From the NCBI GenBank assembly GCA_012513435.1, contig JAAZCE010000026.1, positions 62,001 to 126,000 on the forward strand: 64,000 nucleotides of DNA, written 5' to 3'. This document shows positions 29,855 through 39,006 of the stretch, piece after piece (position 1 is the first letter of the stretch; each line of letters begins with the position of its first letter). Both the position numbers and the translations under genes were made by a program. Source of the DNA: Clostridiales bacterium (lineage in GTDB: Bacteria > Bacillota > Clostridia > Peptostreptococcales > Anaerovoracaceae). A model generated the notes under the pieces. The model had not been told where the DNA came from and did not search any database. It saw only the letters and a list, made by a program, of their open reading frames with translations.

Positions 29855-31623
29855 TTTGTTATCTTGAAGCTGTCCACCAGCTCCCCTCCTTCTTTAAAAA
29901 CCTTGAATTCAATCTTATCTTTTGCCACCTTCACGTCAGAATACGTAGGCAGGTCCTGATAAAATTCTTTTACATAATTCGGCAACTTTATGCTCTCTTT
30001 CACGTAATTACTGGCCTTATTGCCGGAATTGCTCATTACATATGTGATGCCCTTTATAGGCTCTGTTCTCATATAGACGTGCTGATGACCGCACAGCACA
30101 AGGTCCACGTGGTTATCAGCAAATATCTCCTCCCAGTTGCTTCGCAGCTCCCTGTACAGCTCATCGTCCTCTGCAACAGGGTACATAGGGTGGTGCATGT
30201 ACGCTATTGTCCACTTGGCCTGACTTTTTTGTAAATCCTGGGCAAGCCATTTATTTATGGCTTCTACTGTGTCCTCGTATCCCTCCTCGCTCTTTCTCTC
30301 CTTCATGAAAAGGCAGCTGTTGAGAGCTACAAAGTGGCACTGCCCGTAATCAAAGGAATAGAATTCTTCAGGCAAAGGGCTGTCTTCGGGCAAGACCATC
30401 ATCTTCAGGTAAATCGTCGGCCTTATGGAAGTCTCGTGGTTTCCCACCGTGGTCATCATAGGTATTCTGGAAAAAACCGGCTCTCCGTTTGCAAATAAGG
30501 CATCCCAGTCATCTGTCTCCGAGGGCTTGTCCACCATGTCTCCTGCAAATACGCCAAAGGCCGCGTCACTGTTATCCTGATATGCGGCTTTTATCATATT
30601 CCCCCAGGCTCCATAGTCTCTGTCCCTAAGCTTGTACTGTATATCGCCTATGTAAAGAAATTCAAATTCCTCAGTCTCCTCGCCTCCTGCAGTAAATCTG
30701 CTTTTGGCGCTCATTTCCTTGCCGTCTCCCACAGAATACTCGTAATCCTTGCCGTCCTTAAGGTCCTCAAGAACAGCAGTATATCTGTAGTATCTTCCTT
30801 CTCTCACTTCGGTACACTGAGCCTTGAATTCTTTGCCGTTACATTCTACTATGCCATTATATTCTTCCTGGCTGCTCCAGGATATGGACACGGCGTTTTC
30901 TCCCATTATGGATATTGCTGCCTGTCTGTCCATAACGCCGTCTACTGGGTTATAATGAGCAGCAAATACGAAGGCAACTGCTAACACCGGTGCGGCAATA
31001 AGGATTGCAGCATCTCTTTTTTTCAGTTTCAATTTCCTCATATATGTTCTCTGGTTATATGCTCTGAACCCTCTGGCCTCCATAGCCACAGAGGTATCCT
31101 TAGCTCTTTCCAGCGCTCCTGCCAAAATAGGCATACATATACGCCTGAATGCCGTCAACTTATGCCTTACAGAGGTTCTTCTCAGCTCCGTGCCCCTCAG
31201 CTGTATACTGTAATACACGTCAAGGGCTTCCTCCCGCAGTATAGGAAAGAAGTGAAAGGCCAGCACAACCATATAAGCCAGCTCATAAGGCATCCTGCAC
31301 TGTATCAGAGCGAGCAGATAATCTCGCATCTGTCCTGTAAGCAATATCATGGCTGACATGATGATTATCAGAAGCCTTACTGCCAGCAGTGCGCCTAAAT
31401 ATATATTGCCAAAGGCAGCCTGGAGTATGAACAGGAATACCACCATTCCCACAGCACCCATAAGCTGCTTCTTCAAACAGACAAAATCAATTTTCCCTAT
31501 GAGCATGATAGCAACAGAAAGCAGGAGAAGTCCCACCAGCCAGCTAATCTTATCAACGAACATAGCGGCTCCGGATATGGCTATAATCATCATGATTCTC
31601 GTTCTGGGGTCAAGATTATTCAT
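29851..31623 (-). CDS. Fusion of ECF transporter EcfT subunit and purple-acid-phosphatase-like domain
   Basis: A 590-residue fusion. Residues 1-225 are an EcfT/CbiQ protein: membrane helices in the first 125 residues, then a cytoplasmic coupling region with both Arg-Gly motifs, LRG at 142-144 and ARG at 183-185, then a last helix (205-222) preceded by KLKLKKR, which puts what follows outside. Residues about 230-312 look like the fibronectin-like domain of purple acid phosphatases; 322-520 carry metallophosphatase motifs GDIQ (326-329), GDMVD (361-365), GNHE (394-397), MHHP (476-479) and GHQH (512-515). It overlaps the second ATPase gene by eight bases and exoA by four. Confidence 0.85.
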   Translation of the reverse strand: MNNLDPRTRIMMIIAISGAAMFVDKISWLVGLLLLSVAIMLIGKIDFVCLKKQLMGAVGMVVFLFILQAAFGNIYLGALLAVRLLIIIMSAMILLTGQMRDYLLALIQCRMPYELAYMVVLAFHFFPILREEALDVYYSIQLRGTELRRTSVRHKLTAFRRICMPILAGALERAKDTSVAMEARGFRAYNQRTYMRKLKLKKRDAAILIAAPVLAVAFVFAAHYNPVDGVMDRQAAISIMGENAVSISWSSQEEYNGIVECNGKEFKAQCTEVREGRYYRYTAVLEDLKDGKDYEYSVGDGKEMSAKSRFTAGGEETEEFEFLYIGDIQYKLRDRDYGAWGNMIKAAYQDNSDAAFGVFAGDMVDKPSETDDWDALFANGEPVFSRIPMMTTVGNHETSIRPTIYLKMMVLPEDSPLPEEFYSFDYGQCHFVALNSCLFMKERKSEEGYEDTVEAINKWLAQDLQKSQAKWTIAYMHHPMYPVAEDDELYRELRSNWEEIFADNHVDLVLCGHQHVYMRTEPIKGITYVMSNSGNKASNYVKESIKLPNYVKEFYQDLPTYSDVKVAKDKIEFKVFKEGGELVDSFKITK

Positions 31624-32254
31624 AAACCTTCTCCATAGCTACCACTTCATCGCAGTATGTCCTTATAAATTCAGCATCGTGACTGATGATTATGACCCCG
31701 CAGTCCAGCCCCTTAAGATGTTCCCCCAAGAAAGCCCTTCGCTTTAGGTCCAAGCTTGCCGTAGGTTCATCGAGGATAAGATACTTTGGCTTCATGGCAA
31801 GTATTGCCGCCAGCACAAGCCTCTGCTTTTCTCCGTGACTTAGAAGAAATGGAAAGCTCTTTCTATAGCTTTCCATACCAAAATACTCAAGGTATTGGGT
31901 AGTCCTCTTTTCCCTTTCCTCCTGAGAAAGCCCCAGATTTTTTAACCCGTAATCTATTTCTTCCTCCACTGAGGAGGAAAATATCTGTCTTGCCGGATTT
32001 TGCATTACATAGCCTATGAGCCTGCCTCTCTCCGCCAGGGTCTTATCCTTCATATTTTCTCCGTCAAGAATGATTTCTCCCGATTGAGGCTCCAGTATGC
32101 CCATAATAAGTCTCGACAGAGTGGTCTTGCCAACTCCGTTCCTCCCCGTAAGGGCCGTTATTCTGTCGCCGGAAAATTCAGCGGAAAAGTCGTTTATGAT
32201 TTTGTTGCCGGTATTTTCATAGGAAAATACCAGACTCTCTATTATCAAGCTCAT
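31616..32254 (-). CDS. ECF transporter ATP-binding protein (EcfA2-like)
   Basis: A 212-residue ABC ATPase. Walker A is GRNGVGKTT (37-45), the Q-loop is VMQNPARQIF, Walker B is YLILDEP (158-164) and the H-loop is IISHDAEF. The signature is LSHGEKQ (138-144) where the standard form is LSGGQ. It is shorter than the 270-290 residues of most EcfA proteins and lacks their carboxyl extension. Its start overlaps the stop of the first ATPase by four bases and its stop overlaps the EcfT fusion by eight, so three subunits of one importer are encoded together. No substrate-binding S subunit is nearby. Confidence 0.88.
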   Translation of the reverse strand: MSLIIESLVFSYENTGNKIINDFSAEFSGDRITALTGRNGVGKTTLSRLIMGILEPQSGEIILDGENMKDKTLAERGRLIGYVMQNPARQIFSSSVEEEIDYGLKNLGLSQEEREKRTTQYLEYFGMESYRKSFPFLLSHGEKQRLVLAAILAMKPKYLILDEPTASLDLKRRAFLGEHLKGLDCGVIIISHDAEFIRTYCDEVVAMEKVYE

Positions 32255-32949
32255 ATATATTTCTTCACCTTTTCCGGAGCTCCAAAGGCCTTGACTTTAC
32301 CGTCCTCAAGGAGTATCCATCTGTCCGCATCTTCAATGAGCCTATGGTCATGTTCTACAATAATAATAGTTTTACCCCTCAGCTTTAACCCACGAATTAT
32401 ATTGGTCAAGCAGCTCTTGTACTCCTCGTCCAAGTGGCTGAAGGGTTCATCTAATATTATTACCTCTGGGTCCATGGTTAGTATTGAACCTATGGCTACA
32501 AGCTGTTTCTGCCCGCCGGAAAGCTTGTTTGGATTCTCTTCTCTGATTTCTTTCAACCCCAACAGCTCCAGCACTTCATCTACTCTTTCTCTGACTTTTT
32601 TCGGTTCAAGACAAAGGTTTTCCGGGCCAAAGGCCAGCTCGTCCTCCACCGTTGAGGTGACTATCTGTCTATCTGGGTCCTGCATGACGAAGCCTACGGT
32701 TTCGGCCAGGTCCTTCATTTGGCAATCCCTAAGGTTCTTATCGCAGAGGTTTATCTGTCCCGATACCACTCCCCCTACTGCGTTGGGAATTATTCCACAC
32801 AAAATATGACAAAGGGTGCTCTTGCCAGATCCTGAATCTCCCAGAAGTCCCGTTATCGATTCCTCCTCTATGGAAAAATCTATTCCATTGAGAATGGGTT
32901 TATTTTCATCATATGAAAATGTTAGGTTCTTTACATTAATAATATTCAT
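32251..32949 (-). CDS. ECF transporter ATP-binding protein (EcfA1-like)
   Basis: A 232-residue ABC ATPase with standard motifs: Walker A GDSGSGKST (37-45), Q-loop VMQDPDRQIV, signature LSGGQKQ, Walker B VIILDEP and H-loop VEHDHRL. VTSTVEDELAFGPEN is typical of the CbiO/EcfA type. It is the first gene of the leftward operon, upstream of the second ATPase and the EcfT fusion. The pair would power uptake of a vitamin or metal through an S subunit encoded elsewhere. Confidence 0.88.
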   Translation of the reverse strand: MNIINVKNLTFSYDENKPILNGIDFSIEEESITGLLGDSGSGKSTLCHILCGIIPNAVGGVVSGQINLCDKNLRDCQMKDLAETVGFVMQDPDRQIVTSTVEDELAFGPENLCLEPKKVRERVDEVLELLGLKEIREENPNKLSGGQKQLVAIGSILTMDPEVIILDEPFSHLDEEYKSCLTNIIRGLKLRGKTIIIVEHDHRLIEDADRWILLEDGKVKAFGAPEKVKKYI

Positions 32950-33018
32950 GGAAGTATTTTAACATCTTTTTTCTACAAAAGTGTTATTCAGCCAACTTTT
33001 TAAAGAACCTTTCGCCTC

Positions 33019-34697
33019 TTAAACCGACGGCATAGATCCCTGTTGATAAAAATTATATCTGACGTTTGGCTCATTTTTACATTTGTACATTACACTGTCC
33101 GCGGCACGATACAAGTCATCAAAGCTGTAATCATGATCCTCATGGATGATTACAGCACCAAGGCTGGCTGAAAGTCTCTCCCCTGTCAGACCCGGCACGT
33201 TTGTATTCTGCAGTTTTTCATAGAATCTGTCTATGCAGACTTTAGCAACCTCGCTAGATGCTATTTCCTTTGCCAATACGGCGAACTCATCGCCCCCGAA
33301 TCTGATAAGCACATCATTCCCTCTGAAAGAATCGCGCATACAGTCGGCCATAGCCTTTAGAGCGACATCGCCCACTCCATGGCCAAACATATCATTGATC
33401 TGTTTGAATCTGTCAATATCCAACAAGCAAAACAATCCTACTCCATTTGACTGTAAGAAATCACGAATACGCTTCTCGCCTCCCCCTCGATTAAATAGGC
33501 CTGTCAGTGCATCTGTCTCGGAGACCTCCTGCCACTGGCGGGCAATTTGCATCTGACGGTACAACTGTTCTGAGACGCTCCTTGCTTCGCTCTTAGCACT
33601 TTCCGCCAATTCCCTGGCTTGATATTCTTCTGTTACATCCTTGATGGTGAAGACAGCCCTTGCTGGTTTGCCGTCAGAATTAAATATGGTTTCATAGGTT
33701 ATTCTTTCAAGATGCAAGGTCTTGTCTGTATAACGAATCAACATTAAGCAATCGCCATTTTCACTGCCATTATAAATATCTTGTATCACAGCCCTAAATT
33801 TCTCATACTCCTCTTCTGAAATAAACATAGTAGAGTCCTTTATTGATTCAGGTATATTCTGTATTGTTTCTTCAAGACCCAGCTTTTTCGCACTATCCTT
33901 TGAAAAAAACAGTATTCTTTTTTCCACATCCAAGCGGCAGATACTTCTTCCTATCTGTTCAAAGCAAAGCTGTAACTCTTTTTCACCAATTTGTGCAAGA
34001 TTGGCCAGCTTCTTGGTTATTTCCTTATATCCCCAATGACCCCTCACACTTATAAAGAACAATACAATTAGCAGGATCAAAGTTCCGGCAAATATAAAGC
34101 CTTGGTACCGTTGCTCACTCCCGCTTCATCCGCCTTGAAGACAGGAACATTGGCCGCTGATGTTATCATTTGCACCCCCTCAGTCAGTGTATATCTTGTT
34201 CCTTCCCCATCCTCGTTAAAAACACAGTAAATCAGTATAGTGTCTTTTGTATATTGACTTATTCTTTCCTTAATCTCTTCTGCCGTCATCTCCGAACAAT
34301 TGAACAGTGAAAAAGACAAGGCCGGAAAATTGCTCTGCTGTTCCAGTATCTGTCCGGCAGAGCCTTGCCCCGAAATAGAATCGGCAGGGATGTCGCTTAT
34401 TCATATATAAGTGAAATATCGGGAAAATATTTATCTCTGTTTTCAATAGCATAATCAAACGCCGCTTCATCTCCCAAAATCACGGCATCATAAGTAAATT
34501 TTGAACAAAGGTCATCTAATTCATCAGTTAATTTCTCACTGGCAACACCCTCATCACAATATTTTTCATTCATAAAAAGATATTGTATAGATACCTTTCC
34601 CTTCAGTTCTTCCTCCACTTTCCCAATAATGGTGGATACCGGCTCAAAATCATAGCCGTAGGAATTAATAAACAGCTAAAATCCTTGTTTTTTTCAT
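33019..34697 (-). pseudogene. Decayed sensor: substrate-binding-like domain, PAS and GGDEF
   Basis: A gene for a membrane diguanylate cyclase broken at several points. It starts at ATG 34697 (AAGGAG upstream) and reads MKKTRILAV, then shifts frame at 34665-34675 into INSYGYDFEPVSTIIGKVEE. That frame stops at 34397 (SLIYE); a third frame continues through a sugar-binding-protein-like domain to VPVFKADEAGVSNG and stops at 34077. The last frame, intact from 34080, has a membrane helix, a PAS domain and a GGDEF domain with RFGGDEF and an RGND inhibitory site five residues before it. The intact 353-codon tail might still be made, but its start is not supported by a ribosome site. A deletion at the SBP/helix join is likely. 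Confidence 0.75.
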
Positions 34698-34844
34698 GTA
34701 GAGCATATCTCCTTGTGTAATTCTAACTCCTAGGATTCTTTTGTACACTGGGATTTATTTTAGCATATTATTATAGCACACTATGCCCCCGCTAACAATC
34801 TGAGAATATACCCGAAAACTCCTTTAAACATCATTAAAACGCCC

Positions 34845-34873
34845 TTGAAACATTACAAATAAACAAGTATACT
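34845..34873 (+). promoter_or_regulatory. Promoter of the large surface-protein gene
   Basis: TTGAAA at 34845-34850 and TATACT at 34868-34873 are separated by exactly 17 bases, a close match to a housekeeping sigma-A promoter. The ATG of the surface protein follows 51 bases later. TTAGGAG at 34908-34914 is the ribosome site. Confidence 0.75.
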
Positions 34874-34923
34874 ATTCCTAATTAGTGTTTTAAACAGGTA
34901 TATTAGTTAGGAGCGAGCCCAAT

Positions 34924-37900
34924 ATGAAACGAAAACTCTCTATTGCAATATTTACCCTTATGCTTATTCTTTTGGGCACATCAGCCTCTTTCTTTACCGA
35001 AGGAGCATATGCCGCCCTTCCCGACGATGACAACAACGAAATTACCTTTCCTGCACCTGATAACAAGGATGCCGGCGATGAACCTCCCGAGGATGCCTTG
35101 TTCTGGGTAACTACGGAAACCTTAACACCTAATTACGACAATAACCCTTATGATGTATCCACATATGGCATCAATACCCAGCTGCTTATAAACAAACCCG
35201 GAGATTACTATCTTAAAGGTGTTAGCACTAATGTTTTCGTTACCATCACCTCAGGGGGAGTTAATCTCTATCTCCAGGACGGACTGGTTATCGATCCCTT
35301 CGCAGGGGCCAATGTAGGGGCAGCGACGCCTGCTATTGATATCAAGGATCAGGGCGGCGAAGTGAAAATTATTACCTGCGCTGGTGCTAAATGTGCTCTT
35401 AGAGGATACTTCAGCGGAACAATCAGGAAAAACGGCACCAATACCAAGCTTACCTTTGCTACTGCAGGCACTTCAAACAGCGGGTACCTTCGCGTTGTCG
35501 GTGGTAGGGGCTTTGGAGATGCTGCCATAGGCAGCGAAACAGGTAAATCCACGGGGAATATTTTCTTTGAAAGCGGCCAGTGGAGAGTTGAACCCAGATC
35601 AGGCTCAAGTATAGGCGCAGGCGCAGACGGATCTGTTGATGGAATAACCTTTAACGGTGGGGCCGTAACGGCATTTGGAACAACGGATGAAAGATTCACT
35701 TATCCCCTGGGCACCGCTGCCATCGGAACTGCAGGAGGCCCTAATACCTGCGCAGATAATATCGTTATTAACGGCGGTACAGTTAAGGCCACAGGAGGAA
35801 GTGCCAACTTCGGCTATTACTGCGGAGCCGCTATCGGAGGCGGTTCCTACAGCTCTGTGGGTACTATCACTATTAATGGCGGAAATGTAAGGGCCAATGG
35901 GGGCAACACCAATCACGGTGGTGCCTCCGGTATTGGCGGAGGCAACGACTGTCCCAGCACAAAGCAAATAAAAATTAACGGAGGCTCCGTTAACGCCACC
36001 GGAGGAAATTCCTGTGACGGAATAGGCGGAAGCAGTACTGGCAATGTAACTATTACAGGGGGAAGCGTAACAGCCAGAGGAGGTGCTAACGGAGCACTCC
36101 CTAGCTGTGGATCAGGCATAGGAGCTCGCGGCTCTATTGTTATCACAGGAGGAAATGTTACGGCTACAGGCGGATCCGGAGGCATACGCGGCGGCGGCCA
36201 AGGCATTGCTTCAGGAAACGTAAACATTTCAGGGGGCATAATAAAAGCAACCGGTAGTGATAGAAATTCCGGGGGCATAGGCCACGGTGGAGGAACCCTA
36301 TCCATAAGCGGAGGAACTATTATAGCCAGGGCTTCAAGTGGAGGCAAGGATCTCGCCCACGGCATGAACAATCTATATATTTCAGGTGGTACAATCAATG
36401 CCTCCTCATGGGGAGCCACGCCATATAATAAGGCCGATGGCGACGAGGTATATAAGACAGCAGTAACCCTTGAAGACTATGATACTAGCAGCAGTGGTAA
36501 AGCTACTAATGCTCTTGCTCAGGCTCTTACCGTCAAAGACCTATCTTATGATTACGGCCTTGATGATGTATATGGAAGAAATGCGAACGGCAACGACGGC
36601 AAGTCCTACTTTTTATTCCTTCCGGAAGGTAATGCGGTTACTACACTTCAGGCGAATGATAATGGCAGCGTTCCTGCCACCAGCACTACCTATGGAGGCT
36701 ACATAGAAACAACCTCTGATCATACGGCTGAAGGCACTCTCTACCCTGCCGACAAGCTTATTTTGACTGCCGGAGAAGGTGGAACCAATGGCTCAGCCCT
36801 AGCCTCATACCTGCAATCAGAAGCACAAAGCTTTGTTCCTGCAACAAAGACAGGATATGTAGTTACAGGCTATAGTTTTGATATGGATGGAAAGGACCTT
36901 CTTCTTGGTAACGAAGGTCGCTTTTATAAAAGCGTTAGCTATGGTGACAAAATTTACACCGATAAAGACGGTAAATATCAAAAATCGGATAGCAGCTCCA
37001 ATGCGGATATTCCCCTCTACGCTCAATACATAGCTGCCACTTACGATGTGGTATTCGATAAGAACCTGCCTGACGATGCCAGCACCAAAAGCGCAGCAAC
37101 AGGCACTATGCAAAATCAGAAAATGATCTATGGTGTTTCTGCAAATCTCAAGGCCAACGCCTATGCCTTGCCGGGATATAATTTTGCAGGCTGGAATACC
37201 GAGGCAGATGGCAGTGGAGCAAGAAGCTATAGCGATGAATACTCTGTCAGTAATCTTACATCAGAGGACAAAGGCCATGTGACGCTCTACGCCCAGTGGA
37301 CACCCAAGACCTACAGTGTCATATTTAATAATGGCGATTCATATGCTACAGGCACCATGGACCCTATCACATTGACCTTTGATAAACCTGTCTCACTTCC
37401 GCCTAACATCTACAGCCTAACTGACAAGACATTCGCAGGCTGGAGCAGAGGCGCTTTGGGGTCATTATATAAGAACGAAGCTACAGTATGCAATCTATGT
37501 GGCAAGCCTTACCTTCCCTCAGTTACCCTGACAGCTCAGTGGGCAGAAGAAGACTCTGTTACAGTTATCCTTACCGATAATGGCCAGCCTGTTAAAGCTG
37601 CAAAGGATCTTATCAAGCTTGAAAAAGATGAAACAAAATTTGGCGGCTTCACAGGAACCGATGGCATATATACAGTCAAAAATATAGCCACAGGCACCTA
37701 TGATGTGATTCTGGACGGAGCTTTATCAGGTTACAGCACGGAAGGCAAAACTGTAACAGTAGCAGACAATACAGCATCACTAGTTCACCTAGATTATGCC
37801 ACTGTTGAAATCAGCAAGGAGAATGAATTCATTACAGATACCTGGATAGAAGACCCTGTATCGAAAAAACCTGTAACCGAGCTTCTCCACCAGCCTATAG

Positions 37901-38922
37901 GTAGTCAGCTCAAAATAGGTTCTACTACGGCAGATGGCTACAGCTTTGAGTCCTATACAGCCCTCCTCAATGATCCGGTGTGGGAGAATGATGATAACAC
38001 AGAACCTAATCAAACCATAACCATAACCGGAGAAACCATCATAGAGGCTCACCCTACGGCTAATCTATATAAGCTTTCATTTGACAAGAATGCTAATGAT
38101 ACGATAGGTTATATGGATAATCAGGATATGGTATACGACGAGCCTCAGGACATAAGCAAATGCCGCTTTACCCGCCCCGGATATGATTTTAAGGTTTGGA
38201 CACTCACTGACAAATGGACCGGTACTGAATATAAGGACGGAGAAAACGTAACAAACCTCACTGATGTTAAGGATGCAGTAGTCAAGCTTTACGCACAGTG
38301 GGATTCTCAGCCATATTATATACATTTTGACGATAACGGCTCACATGGACTTATGCTGAACCAGAAGCTATTCCATGACACTGCAAGCAAGCTTAGTAAG
38401 TGTGAATTCGAGCTGGAGGACTGGCACTTCGCAGGCTGGAATACTCAGTCAAACGGCGAAGGAAAATCCTACGGCGATGAAGAAGAAGTTACCAATCTTA
38501 CAAACAACATGAATGAAACAGCCACCCTATATGCACAGTGGGAGCACGATACCTTTACTCTAAGCTTCAACGCCAACGGAGGTGAGGGATCCATGGACCC
38601 TCAGGATGTTTGGACCAACTCAGGCTACCCAATGCCCCTCTGTGATTTTACAAAAAAGGGCTACAGCTTTACGGCATGGAACACCAAGGCCAATGGTTCG
38701 GGAACCTCTCTTAAAGCCGGGGATGTGGCAGACGATCTTGCTAAAAACGGTGAGACAGCTACAGTCTATGCTCAGTGGGAAAAGAACCCTGACGGCGGAG
38801 ATAAGCACGACAATGGAACCAACACAGGGGACAGCCGCAACATACTCCTGCCGATTATCCTGATAATATTGGGAGCTGTGGGAATCATCGCATCAGCAAT
38901 AGGCATCAGAAGGAGAAAATAG
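34924..38922 (+). CDS. Large secreted surface protein with Gly-rich repeats and InlB/Flg_new-type repeats
   Basis: A 1332-residue protein with a signal peptide (1-30). Residues about 160-510 carry many turns of an INGGTVxATGG-like repeat, probably a right-handed beta-helix. Residues 705-873 and 1048-1287 hold five Listeria-Bacteroides/InlB B-type repeats, each ending GWNTxxxGxGxxY..LYAQW. A segment at 877-950 (TGTDGIYTVKNIATGTYDV) looks like a carboxypeptidase-regulatory-type domain. The carboxyl end, NTGDSRN followed by a hydrophobic helix (about 1304-1325) and RRRK, is like a sortase or plain membrane anchor, but no standard LPXTG is present. Likely an adhesin or matrix-binding protein; the ligand is unknown. 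It stands alone. Confidence 0.8.
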   Translation: MKRKLSIAIFTLMLILLGTSASFFTEGAYAALPDDDNNEITFPAPDNKDAGDEPPEDALFWVTTETLTPNYDNNPYDVSTYGINTQLLINKPGDYYLKGVSTNVFVTITSGGVNLYLQDGLVIDPFAGANVGAATPAIDIKDQGGEVKIITCAGAKCALRGYFSGTIRKNGTNTKLTFATAGTSNSGYLRVVGGRGFGDAAIGSETGKSTGNIFFESGQWRVEPRSGSSIGAGADGSVDGITFNGGAVTAFGTTDERFTYPLGTAAIGTAGGPNTCADNIVINGGTVKATGGSANFGYYCGAAIGGGSYSSVGTITINGGNVRANGGNTNHGGASGIGGGNDCPSTKQIKINGGSVNATGGNSCDGIGGSSTGNVTITGGSVTARGGANGALPSCGSGIGARGSIVITGGNVTATGGSGGIRGGGQGIASGNVNISGGIIKATGSDRNSGGIGHGGGTLSISGGTIIARASSGGKDLAHGMNNLYISGGTINASSWGATPYNKADGDEVYKTAVTLEDYDTSSSGKATNALAQALTVKDLSYDYGLDDVYGRNANGNDGKSYFLFLPEGNAVTTLQANDNGSVPATSTTYGGYIETTSDHTAEGTLYPADKLILTAGEGGTNGSALASYLQSEAQSFVPATKTGYVVTGYSFDMDGKDLLLGNEGRFYKSVSYGDKIYTDKDGKYQKSDSSSNADIPLYAQYIAATYDVVFDKNLPDDASTKSAATGTMQNQKMIYGVSANLKANAYALPGYNFAGWNTEADGSGARSYSDEYSVSNLTSEDKGHVTLYAQWTPKTYSVIFNNGDSYATGTMDPITLTFDKPVSLPPNIYSLTDKTFAGWSRGALGSLYKNEATVCNLCGKPYLPSVTLTAQWAEEDSVTVILTDNGQPVKAAKDLIKLEKDETKFGGFTGTDGIYTVKNIATGTYDVILDGALSGYSTEGKTVTVADNTASLVHLDYATVEISKENEFITDTWIEDPVSKKPVTELLHQPIGSQLKIGSTTADGYSFESYTALLNDPVWENDDNTEPNQTITITGETIIEAHPTANLYKLSFDKNANDTIGYMDNQDMVYDEPQDISKCRFTRPGYDFKVWTLTDKWTGTEYKDGENVTNLTDVKDAVVKLYAQWDSQPYYIHFDDNGSHGLMLNQKLFHDTASKLSKCEFELEDWHFAGWNTQSNGEGKSYGDEEEVTNLTNNMNETATLYAQWEHDTFTLSFNANGGEGSMDPQDVWTNSGYPMPLCDFTKKGYSFTAWNTKANGSGTSLKAGDVADDLAKNGETATVYAQWEKNPDGGDKHDNGTNTGDSRNILLPIILIILGAVGIIASAIGIRRRK

Positions 38923-38954
38923 AAAAAGTGTAAATGACGGAATCATAAAAAAAG

Positions 38955-38969
38955 GGCTGCAAAGCAGCC
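38955..38969 (-). terminator. Terminator for the leftward ABC-2 operon
   Basis: GGCTGC (38955-38960), AAA, GCAGCC (38964-38969) form a six-pair stem. Reading leftwards it is followed by C and a run of seven T (38947-38953), so it serves the minus strand. Confidence 0.75.
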
Positions 38970-38977
38970 ACTATACT

Positions 38978-39006
38978 GAGAGGGGCTAAATCAGCCTCTC
39001 TTTTTT
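38978..39006 (+). terminator. Terminator for the surface-protein gene
   Basis: GAGAGGGGCT (38978-38987) pairs, with one bulge, with AGCCTCTC (38993-39000), and TTTTTT follows at 39001-39006 on the plus strand. The stem overlaps the last codons of the convergent permease gene. Confidence 0.75.

Noticed and set aside
34698-34844. c-di-GMP riboswitch between the decayed cyclase and the surface-protein gene
   Set aside because: None of the conserved core stretches of GEMM-I or GEMM-II RNAs can be seen.
35750-36400. Possible tandem DNA repeats or a CRISPR-like array
   Set aside because: The periodic signal is a protein repeat with variable codons and spacing; no constant repeat/spacer structure exists.
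35349-36419. Proline-rich minus-strand frames opposite the Gly-rich repeats of the surface protein
   Set aside because: Glycine codons on one strand read as proline on the other; these are composition artefacts.
38791-38922. LPXTG sortase anchor on the surface protein
   Set aside because: Only NTGDSRN precedes the helix; no LPXTG or NPXTN is present, so a sortase call is not supported.
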